Part shown: one piece after another, positions 34,589-47,184 of the stretch
How positions within the stretch are numbered: the first letter of the stretch is position 1
How the letters are laid out: the number at the start of each line of letters is the position of its first letter
DNA from: Lethocerus indicus
Taxonomy: Eukaryota > Arthropoda > Insecta > Hemiptera > Belostomatidae
Length of the DNA: 64,000 nucleotides
Direction of reading: 5' to 3'
Assembly: GCA_019843655.1 (NCBI GenBank)
Contig: JACDQD010000001.1
Location: forward strand, 46,460,443-46,524,442
The notes under the pieces: model-generated
What the model saw: the letters and a program-made list of their open reading frames with translations, nothing else
The model's database searches: none
Told to the model about the DNA's origin: nothing
Program-made: the position numbers and the translations under genes

Positions 34589-34609
34589 TATATATATATA
34601 AATAAATAA

Positions 34610-34656
<47 letters not shown>
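34589..34656. repeat. (TA)n microsatellite
   Basis: TA run interrupted by AAATAAATAAATAAA near its left end. Located between gene F and a jockey copy. Confidence 0.95.
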
Positions 34657-34659
<3 letters not shown>

Positions 34660-34854
34660 GTACAGAATATTTTTTTATCATTAATTTAATGGATTTTCTT
34701 CTTTCTGTTCTTTTCAAATGATATTGCTACGTATGTCATCTTTCTTTAATACAATATGTTTGGATTAATATATTTTTTAGGCTAGAAAATGATGATTTAA
34801 CGGCAAAAATTACTTAATATGATAATCATAAAAATATTAGCTATATATATCGCG

Positions 34855-35600
34855 TCCTGGTGCAGGCGATGGAGAGTGAGGGTGAATGGCTCCAAGAGCG
34901 CCCACGTCACCTTCACACTACGTCGTCGGCACTGTCCTGACGTCTATTTCAATGACATACCAATTCCCACCCAACAGCAGATTCGCTATCTTGGGCTCCA
35001 CCTCGATAAACGGCTCACGTGCAATCCCCACACTGACTCAAAAGAACCGACTTAAACAGAAAATTTGGACTCTAAGGCCATTACTAAAACGGACATCGAA
35101 ATTGACCTTAAGCAACAAACTAACAATATACAAAGCAATACTCAAACCGACATGGACATATGGCATTGAGCTATGGGGTTCCACCGAGACATCCACTATC
35201 GCTCGCATCCAGACATTCCAATCAAAAGTCCTTCGCACCATCCTTAATGCTCCCTGGTATGTTTCTGACCACACAATCCACCATGACCTCAACATACCGA
35301 CAGTAGACGAAGTCCGGGAACAAAATCCCGGTTCCTGAAGTTCCACTCCCGCCTCTCTCCACATCCAAACCCACTCGTTCAGTCCCTTTCCTCTTCTACC
35401 CATCCACTATCCCCACCACGACGGCTTAAACGCCACTGGCCCAGAGATCACCTCGGACAGTAATTAAATCATGTCAAATGCGCCACCATTGGGTGGTTTC
35501 TTTATCGAGACAAACACGCGACAAATATACATGTATTGATTGCACCTATAACTGTAAAAGTTGCAAATTGTGCAAAATAAAAAAAGTTAAAGAAAAAATA
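34855..35600 (+). mobile_element. 5'-truncated jockey-clade retrotransposon
   Basis: The frame begins within the RT thumb region (CRRWRVRVNGSKSAHVTFTL), continues through IRYLGLHLDKRLTCNPH and, after a frame change near 35040, through TWTYGIELWGSTETSTIARI and VLRTILNAPWYVSDHTIHHD. It then enters a 3' UTR and ends in AAAATAAAAAAAGTTAAAG. These are standard C-terminal ORF2 motifs of jockey elements. 5' truncation and frame breaks make it inactive. It is the best-preserved copy of the 3' half in the window. Confidence 0.88.
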
Positions 35601-37755
35601 TATATATTTACCGCGAGATTGATAAAAATCCGCGATACAAACTTATGTATGTAAACGCAAAAAATACTGCGATAGCGAGGGACATCAATATATATGTATA
35701 GGGAAAGGGTCTGGGTGTTTTGATTCTGATCAAGAGGAAAAGTGACCCCAACGAAGATTCGCGGGAAACGAACGATGAGAATGAGCCCACGATGAATAGG
35801 AATAAATTAGTTCAGCAATAAGGGTTAAAGAACAAGTCGGTAGGCAGTATTGACAGCAAATTGTTGACGCAAATATATAAAAAATTAATTACATTATAAA
35901 TTATATTATTTTATTCAATTCATTATATAATTCTTTTAACCCAATCTTAATTTCGACAAACGTTATAGAAGTATTATATTCTTGCGGGTTCGGAATGTGC
36001 TAAAGACTATAATGCTAAAGCAACAACGATTTACGACCCCATTTTATGCTTTCCTTCTCTAAAATGATCAAACTCGTTACTGAAATTCCGCGGTAATAAT
36101 TAATTGATAAATTGAAACTGTTATAACATTTCAGCAAGCTCCCAGTGCCTTAAGCCTTGTAAAATCAAAAGAATTGTGCTAATTGTCGTGGAGGGGGGGG
36201 GGTTCATTAAAGCAGTTGTACTTTGGAATTGCAAATACACGGCTGTATTTATGTAATCCTAATTAACTTCGGCGGTATTTATGAAAGGTAAATTCGGATT
36301 ATCGATTTAGCGTCAGCGTCAAACCGTGGCCGATTTTATTATATTCATGAATTTGGTTAAAGGGGGGGTGCAATAAAGTTGGGTCGAACGTTGGGGGAAT
36401 AAAATATCGCGGGAGTTAATACCGCTGGTTTAAATCTTCGCCGATAGATACACGGCTTCGGTCTGGGAAAAAAACTAATCCAACTCCTTAGGCAGAAACC
36501 TGTTTGAAGTGGCGCGTCGCTACTTGTCGTCGGGAAATTGAGATTGAAAAAGAAACATATAAAAGAAGAGAATTAAAATTAGAAAAATGGCATCTACATC
36601 CACCGACCGATCAATATTGCCCTCTCTCTGCGAAACTTCATAATCCGCGCATGTTTTCCACGTCCCGGGTGAGATGTTTTCAAAGCCCAATTAATTTCCG
36701 CTGCAATCGGACCTCCATATTTTCCTGATATTTTCAAATTTAAATTGGACTCGCCAATTAATTTAAATGCTCCGAAGAGGGTTTCTTAATACATTTCTTT
36801 TCGTATTATTAGGAATTTATGATGCTAATAGTGCTTAATTTATTTCAGAAAACAAACAAAATGGGTACGTATAGAAAGTCTTCTTTCTAATAACGAAGCG
36901 TATTATTTCGTCAAATTACCGTCGGGGGAGTGAGCGTTTCGAAGTCGAAATTAATTTCGCCCTTCAACTTATTGTTCCAATTATAAAAGTTAATTTAACT
37001 GTCAAACAAATTACTCGGACATCTATTATTATCAATCGATCATTTGATACAGCGCTACTTTTTGTGCGTTAATTAACGCTCATAATTCCGGCCCACCTGA
37101 TCTGTAAAATTTGTTGCCCCGTAGGCCGAATTTAGCAGCACTAAAGTTCCACTGCATTGTCAATTGTTTTAAATGATTTGATGTAAATCATGAACTAGGA
37201 ACTATGTATAGTTTTAAAATGACGTTCGGCGGTATAAAAATTCTGTAGAAAGAAAATTAATTCGACTTTCGGAAAAATGTTTTTATTCAGTCTGTTGTTG
37301 ATTTGAATATTTAAACTTGAACTTAGATTCGCTAAGTCCCCGGACAGGCTTTGCCCTGACCACCGGGTAAGACGCGAGCATTGGTAATAGAGGCAATACG
37401 CATTTGAGAAACTGTGATTAATTAATTTCACCCATTTGACTGGTGTACCGGAGTGGGGTCCACTCTCACACTCCCCCACGCGCTGGATTAAACCCAACTA
37501 AGGATGAGACATTTGTTTAAAAATAAGTGATACAAACTCTGACTAAACGTGACGCTGAGACTTATTTATATTCAGCGGGTTTTCGGCCATATTTCACCGG
37601 GAAACCTGAATTGCTCCTAAATTCTCCACCAAATGAAGAAAAAAAAACCCTTCGTGTCAAGTATCCGAGCGCTGCGATATGCTTTTTATTTTCTGTTCAT
37701 TGTACAATCAACCTTTATAATTAGAACTGCACTGCGGAAAGTTATAGAAGTGATA
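35601..37755. other. Intergenic, no gene seen
   Basis: Frames at 35608-35790, 36504-36728 and 37195-37497 are short or start at non-ATG codons and have no splice context. No repeats of note. Confidence 0.5.
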
Positions 37756-37759
37756 GAAT

Positions 37760-39830
37760 CAGAAATATAATTGAATAAATTACACACTTTGACAACTAAT
37801 ATACAGCAAGCTCCAAAGGACTCGACCACTAGGAGAAATCCTATTGCGCACGAAAGTATCATCCCCATTACAATAAAACTGCTCATAACCGAAAAAAGGC
37901 GAGCCAGATCCAAATGGCAAACCTTACGCCTACCCACTGACAAAACAAATTACAATCGACTATGTAGGCGTGTTAAATCGTTACTGATAAAATATAGAAC
38001 AGAAAAATTTAACAGATACACCGAATCTTTGACAACAAACAACAACTCTCTATGGACTGCCCACGAAAACTCCTCTCGTACAAACCTATTTCTCGCCCTA
38101 TTCAATTAGACAGCTCTACGTGGGGTGTGACGGATGAAGAAAAAGCTACCGGTTTTGCTCGTCATCTCTCATCCGTCTTCGCACCCCATCCTGACATTAT
38201 AGACCCCATACATAGCAATCTTATTAACGACGAATTGCACATCCCTCTCCAGTTAACACCACCTCCACCCCCTCCCTTCCGATGTATCTTATATTATTAA
38301 ATCCCTATCCAATAAAAAAGTCCCCAGTGCTGATCTTATCACTGCCACTATCCTAAAACATCTTCCCAAAAAGGCTATACTTCAACTGACATTCATCCTT
38401 AACTCAGTTTTGAGAACCACACATTTCCCTTCCGGATGGAAAATATCACACATCATTATGATTCCCAAACCCCATGAACCGGCTCACCTACCTTCATCCT
38501 ACCGACCCATAAGTCTTCTCCCGGTAATGAGTAAAATCCTAGAAGAACTTCTTCTCCGCCGCATTTATCCCATCCTACAATCCCACGATATCCTACCGGG
38601 CCATCAGTTTGGTTTCAGAGCGGAACATTCCACTATTCATCAGTGTAATCGCGTTGTAGACACCATCGCCTCCGTTCTTGAGAGAAAGCAGTATGTTTCT
38701 GCCGCATTTCTCGATGAAGCGCAAGCTTTTGACAGGTTGTGGCACTGTGGACTGCTGGTGAAACTCAAAAGAATCCTTCCTCCCACGTACTACCTAATCC
38801 TTAATTCCTACTTGAGGAACAGACACTTTCGAGTCTCTCAAGGCGCTTTCCTATCCGATTCCTCCTTTCCTATACTTGCAGGTGTTCCACAAGGTAGTGT
38901 TCTCGGTCCCTCCCCTTATTCTGTATACACTGCCGATATCCCTCAACATCCTGATACTTTCCTTGCTTCCTATGCAGACGACAAAGCTGTACTTTCTACA
39001 AACTCAGATCCTTACTTAGCATCACATTCCCTGAAAAAACACCTCTCCCTAATAGAAAGTTGGTCCAGGAAATGGAGGATTAAGTTCAATTGCCAAAAAA
39101 GGTTTCACTTTACTTTTACTTTGAGAAGAGCAACTTGTCCTCCCGTCTTCCTGAACCGGTCCCAACTTCCTATTTAAAATCAAGTGCGGTACCTGGGACT
39201 ACTCTTAGACAGAAGATTGACATGGAACCCACATACAAGACTGAAATGGACATAAACGAAACGATTCTACAAATTATTACTAAGACTCCTCGACTACAGA
39301 TCAAAACTATCACTCTCGAACAAAATATTAATTTATAACTATGTACTGAAACCTATCTGGGCCTAGGGAATCGAACTGTGGGTATCCACCGAGCCGTCTA
39401 ATTCTTATAGACTCAAATCCTAGCAATCCTTAATCCTTCGAAAAATTACCAAAGCCCTAAAATATGTCTCTAAGGGAATAATCCACAATGAAGTAAAAGT
39501 CCCATTAGTTAGAGAATTAGCAGTTTCCCGGTATAAATCCTTCCATTCCAAACTATCCCTTCATTCCAATCCCTTAATTCAACAACTTTCCTCAAAGTTC
39601 ACTTCCTTAATTCACCTTCCAGAAAATCCCGTGCGTCGCCTAAAGCGGAGATGTCCACGCGATTTCCTTACGACCTGAGTAAGGGCAGGAGCGGGAGTAC
39701 CATCATTGGGTGGCTTCTCCTTCGAAAGTTCAGTGAGTGAGTGTTAAGTAAGAGCACTGTCACTAGATACAATCTATAAACAAAAAATTGTAGTTGTGAC
39801 TATAACAATAAATGAAAAAAAAAATAAATT
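37760..39830 (+). mobile_element. Jockey-clade retrotransposon, ORF2 with RT domain, frameshifted
   Basis: About 2 kb of an ORF2 relic. An N-terminal linker (KWQTLRLPTDKTNYNRLCRR at about 37910) leads, after frame changes near 38050 and 38280, into the reverse transcriptase at 38300-39176. RT landmarks in order are SYRPISLLPVMSKILE, GFRAEHST, FLDEAQAFDRLWH, GVPQGSVLGPS and SYADD, so the Asp of motif A and the YADD of motif C are intact. The thumb SWSRKWRIKFNCQ follows. A stop near 39175 and further frame changes break the C-terminal part; the 3' UTR ends in an A-rich tail at about 39810-39828. No endonuclease domain is left, so the copy is 5'-truncated and dead. Confidence 0.9.
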
Positions 39831-39834
39831 ACAG

Positions 39835-42800
39835 GCAATATCCACTATTCTGAACATAGAAAAATTAATTTGTGTCGATTTCTTACAGAAATAGCGTTTG
39901 TCTATTCATTGTGTTTTTGCAAAACTCTATAGTACTGGATATTTTCATATATTGCGTTTCGATTTCCTAAAGTGTATAGTGTTTCTATCGGTGTAGTTCT
40001 AACGAGGCCTGCGGTTATTCGAATTGTCCCGTTCGCCGGCAGCTGTCGCAAGTCCTCTTCAACAGACAAACAAAACCGTTTGCCGGCTTTTAGGGAACAG
40101 GGCCAAAGGGGTATAGGCCAAAGAGTGCAAAGAACAAAAACCGTGGATCGGAGATGAAATATCGGAGGCGTCATTTTTACGGGTCCAGGCGGGGATTTAA
40201 TAAATCGAATCGTCGAAGGTTGAGGGCGGTGGTTAGGGAATATATCCCTCTCGGTTGACCGCTCCTCGAACGTCGTTATCGGTAAACGTTCTCGAAGCTG
40301 GCTTTATCCTTTCGGTGGGCCCCGCTCTAGCCGAGGCGGCGGCGACATTAACGCGGCGGTAAAACGGAGATGTAACCCGGCGAAATAGCGCTGCCTTTAT
40401 TTTCCTGTCCGGGTGTGATATAAGACGGTGAGTGAAGATTGCTTAGAGAGGGTATTTTAAAGCCGGGGGGGTGGAGGTTTATCGCGCCCCGCCACCCCTA
40501 GCCACCCGGGGACGGCAACATCCCCATCATCTATTCGGCTTCTTATTGCCAGCCTGTAAATCTTCCCCACACCCCCGACGGGCAGGGGGTTGAGGTGAAC
40601 TATAAAATCTTTTAATTCCACTTGGGGCAGAACGAAGGAGCGCAGAGACGATAGATGCACGCGGCCGTAAACGGATATTCGCGCCCCTGAACTTAACCCT
40701 TAAGCCCGGACGACCTTAAGAAAGGGAGACTTCCCGATACACACTACTCGGTACATTATATACCGGACATTTTTACCTCTGCTTCTTCGACATTAAACCC
40801 TACAGGGTTAATTAGCGCGTTACCGAGTTCACAATATTCGTCCCTTTGGGTACGAGCCGAGAAAGTACTTTCAATTTTAAATATTAAAAATTGATACATC
40901 GAAAGATAGGTCGAAAGAAACATTGTTGAATCGGACAACGTTATTACGGTTTTTGTTTTCAGAGCAATTGAGCAAACATGCTTTAATGTTCAGCTCCCCA
41001 GCCCTGAGAGTTTACTTGAGCCATGGAAAACGAATTGATTTAGGAGTATAGCGGGAGACACTGTTGACATACTCCTGAAATCCTGGCCAGACGGAGCTAG
41101 TTTGTTAATTTCATTTCCCCCTATTATTTATTTCGGGGCGCATTTCGTGAGTAACCGTTTGTCTGGGATCTTTCTTTCTGTCGGGCATTTTACGAGTTCC
41201 AGTTCATTATTAAGTATTTTTTCTAGTGTGTTATGTTTTGCATTTTTCCTTTGTTTATCATATATTGGACATGATTTTATTATGTGGCCGACTGTCAACT
41301 GTTGGTATCTATCACTCTCTGTACATTGGTTTATGTTGGTTCAATATCAGGTATGCGTGTGTGAGATGTGTGTGTCGTCCCGTTCGCTGCTGTTGTGTCC
41401 AGTCGTGTAGTTATTGTGTATATATTTCATTTTATGGCTACTTCGGCTGCAACGGCGTCAGGGCACAAAATTAGCGTGACTGTAATCTTTCCCTTTTCTA
41501 GTAATTTTATCTCTGATTCTCCGAGTAAGTTGATTTTTGTTTGTTTGATTGTTGGTCTATCATCCTGATAGTGCCGAGACTATAGTTTTTTAATTAATTT
41601 ATCAACTGAAATAAATGTTATTTCAATTTAGTAGATGGATAACCACTTTTAAGAAAGAGACCCCTTGTTCGCTTGGGCTCGGAGCCTGCACGATCAATGT
41701 TAACACTAATACATTATAAAAAAAAAATCGACCTATTTCATATAAAAGTGTAGAATTTTTACAGAATAATTCGATTTAAATTCCGGAGATGAAAATAGTG
41801 CAGAAACGAGTTTATAAAAGCGAGTGAATTATTAAATGAATTTACCATACGGGGAATGCGGGATGGGCCAAACGGAATGGACTAATAAAAACCTGAAACA
41901 ATTCAATGCCAAGCCCTAGCGAAGGTTCAGAGCCGCCGTCGCTGATTCTGACAGGCCGTGCGTTTTGTAGAATTCAATTGAACATTTAAATTTAATCCCG
42001 GTAACAAACAAAACTGACCCGACAAACTGATCGGAGCCACTGAAAATGTAATTGATCATTTGCGGCCGACTATTGGCTGGGTAATTCGATCGCGGTTACC
42101 GGTGATAATGAGCTCAGTTAACAGTCATTTTGAAACTGAGGAGCCAACTACAAGGGATTTGTGACAAATTTAGGCCGTTTAAAATGGCTTGTTAAAAGCG
42201 AATTCGATGTCAGTTGGTCGTACGGAATTGAGCAGTGGGGATCCGCCTAACCGTCCGACTCCTACAAAATTCAATCATTGCAATCTATCACCATTCGAAA
42301 CATCGTTAACACCCCCTACCTTATGTTCTAACCGCACGATACGTTCCGTTTGAAAGTGCCGTCCGTTCATGAATTAGCGGCTTCCCGATATAAATCCTCC
42401 CGTTCAAAACTATAACATTCGATACTTTGATTCGACAATAAATAACATTAAAAGTACAGTAGAATATATAATGATGCATTTAATGATCAATCACTAAAAA
42501 TGTTAACAAAATAAATCAAACTGAAGAAAAGTTTCAGTTAGAACTGATAACCGTCTGTATCAGTATCAATTTTTCATCATACTCTTTGGTCGTCCGTGAA
42601 ACACCGTGTTATCTAATTCAGACACCATTTAATACTACGATACATTAGATAAGGCATCCTCACGGCACTGTCGCTGTCACTTCTACCGAGACAGAAACAC
42701 GAAATCTACGGTATGCCAACATCTCGCGGACCACAAAACAGGTATTTTAAATTAAAATTTGTCATTTTCCCTGAACATAAATTTTGCATTAAAGGTTTTA

Positions 42801-44869
42801 ACTGTTTCAATTCTACGGCATTTTGTCTCGCGACGGCGTTTAGGAATTTCGGCAATCAAATATTGAAGAAAATAGTCTGCAAACGCAAGACTACGCAAAT
42901 GACATTTGAATGCAAATAAATTGGAGCCAATCTCAGGCGGCAAGAATTGGTCCCGGGGAATGCACTCGTTAATGAACCGCGACGCGTATTGCTTATTGGG
43001 GGAGTGGTATATTCAGATCGTTGGAAATGACGAGGCTGTGGCTAATTGAAGAATTAAGATCGGCACCCTTGGTGGTGGGGGAGGATGCCAACAAGTCATC
43101 GATAATTCTCATACATTACTCTAACCCTCTGTTCGGACGCCCACTATCCTACCCATCACATATACCCATTCTACTACACTCATTTCGTATTAAATCCGAT
43201 ATATTATTATTTTTAAAAAGGTGATAAGCCGGAACTGATAAAATACAATAAAAATTTGCATTCATCCGGTTTAGAAAATGAAATTTAGATGCTGTTCTTT
43301 AGCGTATTAACCCTCTGTTCGGTCAATAGGCCGACCCTTATAAAAAAGATATATATAGAAACTCGTGATTCCCTGGTTTTGTTTTATTTAATAAATATAA
43401 AATGATATTTAAATGAATATGTTTGTTTGTGTATTTTACTTATTTCACTTATTTTTATAGGAAGAGTTATTAATTCAGGAGGAGTAATTTTTCAATGTAC
43501 AATGTATTGTACATGTTTTTCTTCTAATAATTATATTATTATTATATTTAAACACAACGACCACAGGTAATGAGATGGAATTGTAATTAAATTGTGGATT
43601 AGGGATGAAGAACGGCAAAGTAAATGAGGTAAATGGTAGATAGATTGGAGCCTTCGCCCGGTGTGCAGTATATTGTACTGAATTGTATTGCATTATATAG
43701 AGTTTCAAACACTTAATCCGACGAATGTTGATAATTAGTGCACATCATGTAATACATGAAATATTACATAATATAATAAGGAAGGCCTGTTATTAGTAAC
43801 CGTTGTCTCTATAAGCCGACATCAAAGTACGGCAATAGAGCCGCGTTCACCGCTTAATCAAGTCGGGTAGGCAGCGCCCCCGACGCTATTAAAAGTCCAC
43901 TCCAGTATTAATACCTAGTTTTCTTTCACGGGGTTAATCAAGTTTTTAAAATAGAAAGCCGCGAATGAGCTTCGAGACGCAGTGCTGAATACAGAATTAG
44001 AATGCCTGCTTCACTCGGTTAGGTTAGTTTTAGTATTGGAACCAGTACTTGACCACTACGTAAAATAACTTAAAATTAAAGATCGCAATTCATCCTGCGA
44101 AAATCCTTCCTAAAAATCTTAGTAAAGAAATCAATACCGCGATTGGATTAGCCGCGTAGGAGAAAGATTTATACACAAATCTTAATCTCAATTTATCGAT
44201 GATGCGAAATTGCAACCTTTTGTTTGCGCCTCTCCGCAGTCAATGATTTCTCTACCCGGATGTATTCTCTTCCGGATGAGTTCTAGTCAAAACTAGTACT
44301 CACGGAGCAAATACCCGTCGTATTAATTGAGGAAACTAATTATACTATAACAGTCTGAAGGCCTAAATTGGTATAATTACGATGATCGAGTGGAAATTCT
44401 ACATTCTGTCTGTTATCTGTGAAGGTTTTGCTCTCAATACTTCAGGGCGATTGCTCATTTATATACAGCTCAAATGACTTATTATTATTAAAATGCTGCG
44501 GATTATTTGCACTTGTATAAGTACATTAACAAACCGTAAGAATTAGCACCACCATTTTGATATTACAAGCTAGAGGCGCTCTTACTGCCGTAGCCTTTTA
44601 AACTGTAAAACCTTTTTCCTTTAATAATAATTTAATATCGCGGTATTTTGGTAACAGATTGTGATAAATTTAAAGAGTGAATGAGTAAGTAAAATGGGGA
44701 GAATTAAAGCATTGTTGATGATGGATTAAACTTCTTATGTTAATAGTGTTTAGCAAGTTCTGAGCTGACGAGGAGTGTGTTTTAAAAAAGTACAATTTAA
44801 AAAATAATATAATATTTCTATAACTTTTATCGAAATGAAAGTAGGCTATAAGAATTAAGAAAGAGTCAA

Positions 44870-44917
<48 letters not shown>

Positions 44918-45650
44918 CATTTTTTCTTCTGGGTGAAATTAGTGAAAGTTTCGCTCTTGATAATAGCAGGTGACTGCTTCTTTAAATTTAAATTCGGAAC
45001 TAATTTGCTCTTCGTTGTGGGCTCATTTCGGCCTTTTGTTTCTTTCGGCGAATCCTCATTAGGGATAGCTTTGCTCTTATCCGAAAGGTCGGTTTACCGA
45101 CCTTGGGAGAAAACTTAATCCACTCCTCCCTCGGACGATGGCGTGTCTTTTAACTTTTAAGGCCCAATACAGTTTGTTTTCCGCCGAAAACAACCTCGGC
45201 CAAGGAACTGTCCCCCTCAGCCCGTTTTTAATTCGGCAAATAAACAGGATCGATAAATGGAAAGAAGACTGTGCGGGCGGCTTTAAACCGCGTTTAGACG
45301 GGACAAAATTAAAATTAAACCCGGTAATTGCCGATGGAGCGGAAGGGCTGGGTGGGGCCGGTTGAACAGAGACAAGAAAATTGGCTGCTAACAATTCTTT
45401 ATTGGGCTAAACAACTACATAACGCTTTTTCAGAACAGCGTCAAAACTTTTTCGTAATACATCATTGTAAGATCGTAATCTTACTAATCCACTACTTACT
45501 ATCCAACTAAGATACAATAAATCCGAGTACAATAAATTCGAAACACTATTCTAGCTGAATACCACATTAAGCGTATACTAATATTATGTATTACAGCGGT
45601 GTAATGTTCTACCTTAGCACCGTTTGGAGTACCATAAGGCCAACAATTTC
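39835..45650. other. Intergenic with scattered relics
   Basis: No gene is supported. A minus-strand ATG frame of 90 codons at 39902-40174 has a hydrophobic N-terminus but no splice or repeat support. Plus-strand frames at 41102-41568 are Cys- and Phe-rich translations of T-rich DNA. A (TA)n run lies at 44872-44914. A jockey relic at 42195-42415 is listed separately. Confidence 0.45.
42195..42415 (+). mobile_element. Decayed jockey ORF2 fragment
   Basis: GGTCGTACGGAATTGAGCAG, then TGGGGATCCGCC, AAAATTCAATCATTGCAATC and CATTCGAAACATCGTTAACA parallel the YGIELWGST...QSKVLRTILN region. It then continues into the GAATTAGCGGCTTCCCGATA phrase also present at 39512-39535. Confidence 0.65.
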
Positions 45651-45659
45651 AAAAGCAAA

Positions 45660-46136
45660 TTTATTTGTGGCATTCTCTGTACTATTTTCAAGGAATAAAG
45701 CCTTTTAAAATTTAAAAGAATTGTCTATATTTATGTTTCCTAACGAAACCTACACATTTCGAAAGCCCATTACGCCGCTATTGTTTTCTAACCAACTCTG
45801 CAATACTAGTACAGGTTCAGAAGAGAGAGTCGGTCGCTCAGAGAGTTACCTTCGGCCGAACTCATTCTTTTTTTTTTTCGATGTGCGGTGCGGTCTCCTG
45901 ATCTTGATGCGGATGTGTCTTAGGAGACGATCGGCGCTGGAAAGCCGGCCTCGTTCCCTCCTGTAGTCGAGCAGCTGAAAATACAGAAGCAAACTGGTTC
46001 CGAATGTGAACGAAGTGCGCCCAACTTTAACCCCCGCCATAACCATCACCACCACATTGTAAACCCCCAGAGGCGAGTCCCCACTAAACGCCCAGTCGAC
46101 CCTCTCAATCGCAAAAAGAAATAACCGAGTGGACAT
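45660..46136 (-). CDS. Gene E: small putative membrane protein
   Basis: An ATG at 46136-46134 in a good context (AAACCATGT) opens a 96-codon frame, MSTRLFLFAIERVDWAFSG..., with a hydrophobic stretch (VYNVVVMVMAGVKV) and a second near SLLLYFQLL, followed by a strongly basic tail (RHIRIKIRRPHRTSKKKK). Near the end GGCCGAAG is followed by GTAACT, a good donor at 45850-45849. An acceptor ending at 45803 would add only a few codons (frame AGA GTT GGT TAG), so spliced and unspliced products differ little. AATAAA lies at 45665-45660. A TTTTCAG inside the frame (before CTGCTCGAC) could instead be a true acceptor, making the N-terminal half intronic. Function unknown. Confidence 0.35.
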
Positions 46137-46863
46137 GGTTTATGAACAGACAGTACAATGTTTGAAATCACTACAGGTTAACTGTATTAAGCCCTCGAAA
46201 GTTTGGAATTAAAGAGAGAGTCGGTTCGGGACCGGGAGCAATGCATGCAAAGACCCAAATTCCGGGTTAACATTTGATCGACTCCTATATTCGGTTAGAA
46301 TATACAGAAGTATAATCAGAATACAGAAAAAAAACTTATATCCCAAGTTTCCTTGATTAAAAAAAAAAAAATAAATTTCGTCTCTCCTTTGATAACCCCG
46401 AATTTAGTAGATATTATTTTGTGTTACTCGTAAGCGGCGGGTACAGAAAATCCCCCCATTATACATAGATTTCGGCTAGTAACAGTGACGTCGCAGTAAC
46501 ATTTCACCCCGGGCTGGAGAGATTTTTGTGTGTAAAAAACCTCAGAAAATTTAATTCCCACAAATGTACAAAGCGAGAGATAATAGACTCGAATGTGGTC
46601 GCGGCAACATGAAAATTATTTAAAGTTGAAAGATTTCACGAAAATAAAGCCAGCCAATGGGATTTCTCCTAAGTATTTAATTCGATTTTTCTCGAAGTTG
46701 AAATCCCAAAGGAAAAGATGAAACACACGACAATGAAATCTGTTAGAAAGGAACACTTTTAAGTCTAACTCTAGCAGGCTTTGCTAATATCAAAAAATTA
46801 TTTACGGCCCGGGACGGAATGTTCTGTGACGGACGCAATATAACAAACGTCGGAAACAAACAG

Positions 46864-46867
<4 letters not shown>

Positions 46868-46954
<87 letters not shown>

Positions 46955-46957
46955 TCT
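46868..46957. repeat. (CT)n microsatellite
   Basis: About 90 bp of nearly pure CT. The Glu/Arg-repeat frame on the minus strand is an artefact. Confidence 0.97.
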
Positions 46958-47025
46958 AAACTCTGCATCGTCTCGGGTGTCGGGTCAGCTTCCAAAAATA
47001 ACGTCTCAATGATTTTAATTTGTGC

Positions 47026-47031
47026 TTTATT
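47026..47031 (-). terminator. Polyadenylation signal of gene C
   Basis: AATAAA on the minus strand, 154 nt after the TGA of the predicted terminal exon. Confidence 0.5.
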
Positions 47032-47184
47032 AACTTGGAAAAATAATACAGAGGTCAGGAAAACTACGCTTCAATAGAAAAATAAAGAGCCAGGTTTAAA
47101 GGCCGAAGTTTTTACTTAACTTAAAGGCTAGGTAAGTGCAGGGTAATTTAAGAGAGTGCGGTAATGAAATGTGGATGAGATAAT

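Noticed and set aside
39902..40174. 90-codon minus-strand frame with hydrophobic N-terminus
   Set aside because: Possible signal peptide, but no splice or polyadenylation context and no recognisable domain.
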